Assembly (NCBI RefSeq): GCF_014764705.1
Contig: NZ_JACXXG010000021.1
Coordinates: 1-64,000 of the forward strand
DNA length: 64,000 bases
DNA from: Stutzerimonas kunmingensis
GTDB lineage: Bacteria > Pseudomonadota > Gammaproteobacteria > Pseudomonadales > Pseudomonadaceae
Direction: 5' to 3'
Within the stretch, counting starts at the first letter, position 1; each line of letters opens with the position of its first letter. A program made the position numbers and the translations under genes. Below the pieces are notes generated by a model that was not told the origin of the DNA, ran no database searches, and saw only the letters and a program-made list of their open reading frames with translations. This document shows, in pieces, positions 60,790 to 64,000 of this stretch.

Positions 60790-61911
60790 GTGTATAACGT
60801 CGTCATCAGCGGTACCGGCCTTTATACCCCTGCCAACAGCATTTCCAACGATGAACTAGTGGAGTCCTTCAACACCTACGTTCATCGCTTCAACAGCGAG
60901 AATGCCGCTGCCATCGAGGCCGGCGAGATCCAGCCGCTGCCCGAGTCCAGCTCCGCCTTCATCGAAAAGGCTTCCGGCATCAAGAGCCGCTACGTTACCG
61001 ACAAGGCCGGCATCCTCGATCCCGAGCGCATGGTTCCGCGCATTCCCGAGCGCAGCAATGACGAGTGGTCGATTCTCTGCGAGATGTCGGTCAAGGCAGC
61101 CGAAGAAGCGCTGGCCCGCGCCGGCAAGACCGCCGCGGACATCGACGGCGTGATCGTCGCCTGCTCCAACCTGCAGCGCGCCTATCCGGCAGTCGCCATC
61201 GAAGTGCAGGCGGCACTGGGGATCAAGGGTTTCGGCTTCGACATGAACGTGGCGTGCTCGTCGGCCACGTTCGGCATCCAGAACGCGGTCAACAGCATCA
61301 AGCTGGGCCAGGCGCGCGCGATCCTGATGGTCAACCCCGAGATCTGTACCGGGCATATGAACTTCCGCGACCGCGACAGCCATTTCATCTTCGGCGACGC
61401 CTGCACCGCGGTAATCATCGAGCGCGAAGATCTGGCGACCTCGGCGCAGCAGTGGGACGTCATCAGTACCAAGCTGGTGACCGAGTTTTCCAACAACATC
61501 CGCAACAACTTCGGCTTTCTCAACCGTGCTGCCGAAGAGCACATGAACGATCCGGACAAGCTGTTCATCCAGGAAGGTCGCAAGGTGTTCAAGGAAGTCT
61601 GTCCGATGGTGGCGGAGCTGATCGGTGAGCACCTGGCGGAGAACGACATCGCTGTGGAATCGGTGAAGCGTTTCTGGCTGCACCAGGCCAACCTGAACAT
61701 GAACCACCTGATCGTGCGCCGCCTGCTGGGCCGCGACGCCACCGAGGAAGAGGCGCCGGTGATCCTCGATACCTACGCCAATACCAGTTCGGCCGGCTCG
61801 GTGATCGCCTTCCACAAGCACCAGGACGACCTGCCCAGCGGCAGCCTCGGTGTGCTCAGCTCGTTCGGTGCGGGCTACTCGATCGGCAGCGTGATCCTGC
61901 GCAAGCGCTGA
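60790..61911 (+). CDS. Beta-ketoacyl-ACP synthase III (FabH2-like)
   Basis: Condensing enzyme of 373 residues. Catalytic triad Cys156 (NVACSSATFG), His298 (LHQANLNMN) and Asn331 (YANTSSAGS) is intact, with C-terminal GVLSSFGAGYSIGSVILR. Longer than E. coli FabH and closest in layout to the P. aeruginosa PA3286-type enzyme, which primes fatty acid synthesis with medium-chain acyl-CoA. The start is a GTG at 60790 with GAGAGGAA upstream. No ATG fits the family start MYNVVISGTGLYTP. Confidence 0.9.
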   Translation: MYNVVISGTGLYTPANSISNDELVESFNTYVHRFNSENAAAIEAGEIQPLPESSSAFIEKASGIKSRYVTDKAGILDPERMVPRIPERSNDEWSILCEMSVKAAEEALARAGKTAADIDGVIVACSNLQRAYPAVAIEVQAALGIKGFGFDMNVACSSATFGIQNAVNSIKLGQARAILMVNPEICTGHMNFRDRDSHFIFGDACTAVIIEREDLATSAQQWDVISTKLVTEFSNNIRNNFGFLNRAAEEHMNDPDKLFIQEGRKVFKEVCPMVAELIGEHLAENDIAVESVKRFWLHQANLNMNHLIVRRLLGRDATEEEAPVILDTYANTSSAGSVIAFHKHQDDLPSGSLGVLSSFGAGYSIGSVILRKR

Positions 61912-61926
61912 TTCGCCCTGGCCGGC

Positions 61927-62334
61927 TCAGCCGGTCAGCTCACACATTCGCTGCAGCACGGCATTCATGCCATTGCTGCGCGAAGGCGACAATTGCCGCG
62001 AAAGGCCAAGACGGGCGTACCAGTCGGCCATGTCCACTTCGGCCAGATCGGCAGCTTCCAGGCCGTTGACTCTTGCCAGCAGTACCGCCAGCAGGCCGCG
62101 GATGAGCCGGGCATCACTGGCGGCGCGAAAATGCCAGCAGCCGTCCTGTCGTTCGCCGACCAGCCACACGCGACTTTCGCAGCCCGATACCTGATTCGTT
62201 TCGCTGCGTTCATCTTCATCCAACGGTGCCAGCCGCTCACCCCATTGCATCAGCAAACGTGCGCGCTGCTCCCAGCCGGCCGCCTGGCTGAATGCCTCCA
62301 GCGCTTCGCCAGCGGCTTGCGGCAAGTCGCTCAT
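61927..62334 (-). CDS. csdE: SufE-family sulfur acceptor CsdE
   Basis: Sulfur-accepting partner of the cysteine desulfurase encoded just upstream. The 135 residues have the catalytic Cys52 in NQVSGCESRVWL and the flanking VQMG/WGERLAPLDEDE region. It takes persulfide sulfur from CsdA and passes it on to iron-sulfur or TusA-like targets. Start ATG overlaps the csdA stop (ATGA), so the two genes are coupled. Confidence 0.9.
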   Translation of the reverse strand: MSDLPQAAGEALEAFSQAAGWEQRARLLMQWGERLAPLDEDERSETNQVSGCESRVWLVGERQDGCWHFRAASDARLIRGLLAVLLARVNGLEAADLAEVDMADWYARLGLSRQLSPSRSNGMNAVLQRMCELTG

Positions 62335-63536
62335 CGCAGTAACTCCAGGGCCTGATCGAGGGCGCTAAAGAAGCGCTCGAGGTCGGCACTGTCGTTGTAC
62401 AGCCCGAGCGAGACGCGTGTCGCGCCATCCAGACCAAGGTGTTTCATCAGCGGCATGGCGCAGTGATTGCCGCTGCGCACCGCGATGCCCTGTTCGGTGA
62501 GCAGATGCCCCAGGTCGGAATGATGCACGCCTTCGACAACGAAGCTGGCCAGCGCAACCTGCGGCGAGCCGAGCAGGCGAACGCCGTTGCGTGCGGCAAG
62601 CCCGGCGAGCAGCTGGTCGTGCAATGCCCGCTCGTGAAGCTCGACCGCCGCAACGTCGAGCCCAGCCAGATAGTCCAGCGTGGCGCCGAGACCGATGACG
62701 CCGGAGATCGGCGGCGTGCCGGCCTCGAAGCCCAGGGGCGCGGCATGGAACTCGGCGTGTTGATAATCGGCGATGCGCACCATCTCGCCGCCGAACTGCC
62801 AGTGACGCAGCTGCAGCAGCGATTCGCCGCGGCCGTACAGTACGCCGACGCCATCCGGCCCGTAGAGCTTATGGCTGGAGAGCACGTAGAAATCGCAACC
62901 CAGCGTGGTCATGTCGTGACGGCCGTGCACCACGCCCTGCGCGCCGTCGACGATGGTCAGCGCACCTTGGGTCTTGGCCAGGTGCAGCAGGTCGTCCAGC
63001 GGTTGCCAGCCACCCAGCACGTTGGACAGCTGACTCACCGCCAGCAGTCGGGTACGCGGCCCGACCAGCGCGGCAGCTGCGGCCAGGTCGATGCGCCCGG
63101 CGGTATCGATCGGTAGCACCTGAAGCCTGGCGTTGCGCCGTTTGGCCAGCTGTTGCCAGGGCAGCAGGTTGGCGTGATGTTCGAGGGCGCTGATGACGAT
63201 CTCGTCACCGGCTCCGATCAGATGTTCCAGTCCGTAGGCGAGCAGATTCAGCGCTTCCGTCGCGCCGCGGGTGAATACGATTTCAGTGGGCGAAGCCGCG
63301 TTCAGCCATTTCGCCACCTTGATGCGCGAGTCTTCGTAAGCGCGAGTCGCACGTTCGGCGGGCTGGTGCTGGGCGCGGTGCACATTGGCGGCGCCGCAGG
63401 TGTAGTAGCCGCCGAGAGCATCGATCAGCGCCTGCGGCTTCTGTGCCGTGGCGGCGCTGTCGAGATAGGTCTGGCCTTGCGCTTCGAGCACCGCCAGGGC
63501 AGGGAAGTCGGCACGCCAGGGAGAAAACAGGGCCAT
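62331..63536 (-). CDS. csdA: Cysteine desulfurase CsdA/SufS type
   Basis: PLP-dependent class V aminotransferase fold of 401 residues that releases sulfur from cysteine as a persulfide. The PLP-binding Lys223 is in LSSHKLYGPDG. The catalytic Cys359 is in RSGNHCAMPLM. TYLDSAATAQKPQALIDAL is the typical N terminus. ATG at 63536 has a strong GGAGG ribosome site. The longer frame upstream is not needed. Pairs with csdE. Confidence 0.93.
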   Translation of the reverse strand: MALFSPWRADFPALAVLEAQGQTYLDSAATAQKPQALIDALGGYYTCGAANVHRAQHQPAERATRAYEDSRIKVAKWLNAASPTEIVFTRGATEALNLLAYGLEHLIGAGDEIVISALEHHANLLPWQQLAKRRNARLQVLPIDTAGRIDLAAAAALVGPRTRLLAVSQLSNVLGGWQPLDDLLHLAKTQGALTIVDGAQGVVHGRHDMTTLGCDFYVLSSHKLYGPDGVGVLYGRGESLLQLRHWQFGGEMVRIADYQHAEFHAAPLGFEAGTPPISGVIGLGATLDYLAGLDVAAVELHERALHDQLLAGLAARNGVRLLGSPQVALASFVVEGVHHSDLGHLLTEQGIAVRSGNHCAMPLMKHLGLDGATRVSLGLYNDSADLERFFSALDQALELLR

Positions 63537-63610
63537 AAGCGGCAAACCTCCAGCTGCAGGGGATGCGGCAAGGCAGGCGCTCATGGCTCGCAGCTTGCCG
63601 CTGCTCCTGC

Positions 63611-64000
63611 TCAGTTATGCGCGTGCAGCGCCTCGTTCAGCTCGATGGCCGACTTGTGAGTCTTGCACTCCACAGCGCCGGTCTGCGAGTTACGACGGAA
63701 CAGCAGGTCGCTCTGGCCGGCCAGCTCGCGCGCCTTGACCACTTTGACCAGTTGATCGCCGTCGTCGAGCAGGCTGACCTTGGTGCCGGCCGTGATGTAC
63801 AGGCCCGACTCCACGGTGTTGCGGTCGCCCAGCGGAATGCCGATGCCGGCATTCGCGCCGATCAGGCAGCCTTCACCGACGGAGATGACGATGTTGCCGC
63901 CACCGGACAGGGTGCCCATGGTCGAGCAGCCGCCGCCGAGGTCCGAACCCTTGCCGACGAACACGCCAGCGGAGACGCGGCCTTCGATCATGCCCGGGCC
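63611..64000 (-). CDS. dapD: Tetrahydrodipicolinate N-succinyltransferase, C-terminal part
   Basis: Only the last 129 residues are inside the window; the gene starts beyond the right edge. Left-handed beta-helix hexapeptide repeats are visible ([45 protein letters not shown]). The tail runs [11 protein letters not shown] to the end ALHAHN. This matches pseudomonad DapD, which succinylates tetrahydrodipicolinate in lysine and diaminopimelate synthesis. It lies upstream of csdA in the same direction. Confidence 0.92.
   Translation of the reverse strand, partial: GPGMIEGRVSAGVFVGKGSDLGGGCSTMGTLSGGGNIVISVGEGCLIGANAGIGIPLGDRNTVESGLYITAGTKVSLLDDGDQLVKVVKARELAGQSDLLFRRNSQTGAVECKTHKSAIELNEALHAHN

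Noticed and set aside
61915..61940. GGCCGGCTCAGCCGGTC as a terminator between the FabH-like gene and csdE
   Set aside because: The loop would be too small for a stable hairpin and no T-run follows.

Overview
The window looks like a GC-rich chromosome of the Pseudomonas/Stutzerimonas (P. stutzeri) group. The evidence is the pseudomonad-type metE/metR, csdA/csdE and dapD genes, a tsdBA thiosulfate dehydrogenase pair of the kind known from P. stutzeri, a complete curli operon and an AcoR-type regulator. I see no rRNA, tRNA, CRISPR array or phage. The organism is an inference; no marker gene is present.

Region 1 (1-5233) is mobile DNA. A mercury-resistance module (merR, merTPFADE) and a tniR resolvase carry the terminal repeats of the Tn402/Tn5053 family. 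The left terminus lies about 100 bp upstream of a second, Tn3-type resolvase gene that runs off the left edge, as expected for a res-hunting transposon. tniA, tniB and tniQ are missing. tniR instead abuts what looks like the last codons of a Tn3-family transposase and its terminal inverted repeat.

Region 2 (5234-9420) is an accessory metal-handling cluster. It holds a CsoR/RcnR-family repressor with a Cys-His-Cys ligand set, a perfect 19-bp C-tract/G-tract operator, a HupE/UreJ-like permease, a membrane-anchored beta-domain protein and two His-rich small exported proteins. A DUF3147 protein and a charged periplasmic protein/lipoprotein pair lie beside them.

Region 3 (9500-16341) holds ordinary core or variable genes: LysR regulators with a VOC/GST pair and a short-chain dehydrogenase, a nucleotide-exchange-like transporter and an OprB-type porin.

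Region 4 (16506-28410) is a catabolic operon of alcohol/diol and 2-oxo-acid type. An AcoR-like sigma-54 activator, its operator array and a -24/-12 promoter face a minus-strand run. That run encodes a Tat-type gluconate-dehydrogenase subunit 3 (frameshifted), a GMC oxidoreductase, E1 alpha, a 2,3-butanediol-type dehydrogenase, E1 beta, a free lipoyl domain, a separate E2 catalytic core, a lipoate ligase-like protein and a PQQ-cytochrome c dehydrogenase. The E2 is split in two, and the PQQ enzyme lacks the usual vicinal cysteine pair.

Region 5 (28425-43569) has an SGNH esterase, an MDR oxidoreductase, an rRNA-type methyltransferase, a complete ferric-siderophore uptake set (receptor, two permeases, ATPase, binding protein, MFS with a candidate Fur box), small membrane/periplasmic proteins, LysR and RutR-like regulators and a Tsx-like channel.

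Region 6 (43944-48329) is a curli operon, csgD-E-F-G-B-A, with an unusually long 18-repeat CsgA and no csgC. Region 7 (48575-64000) contains mostly housekeeping genes: LysE-type exporter, metR and metE, glpD, ybaK, tsdBA, a FabH-like synthase, csdA/csdE and the 3' part of dapD.
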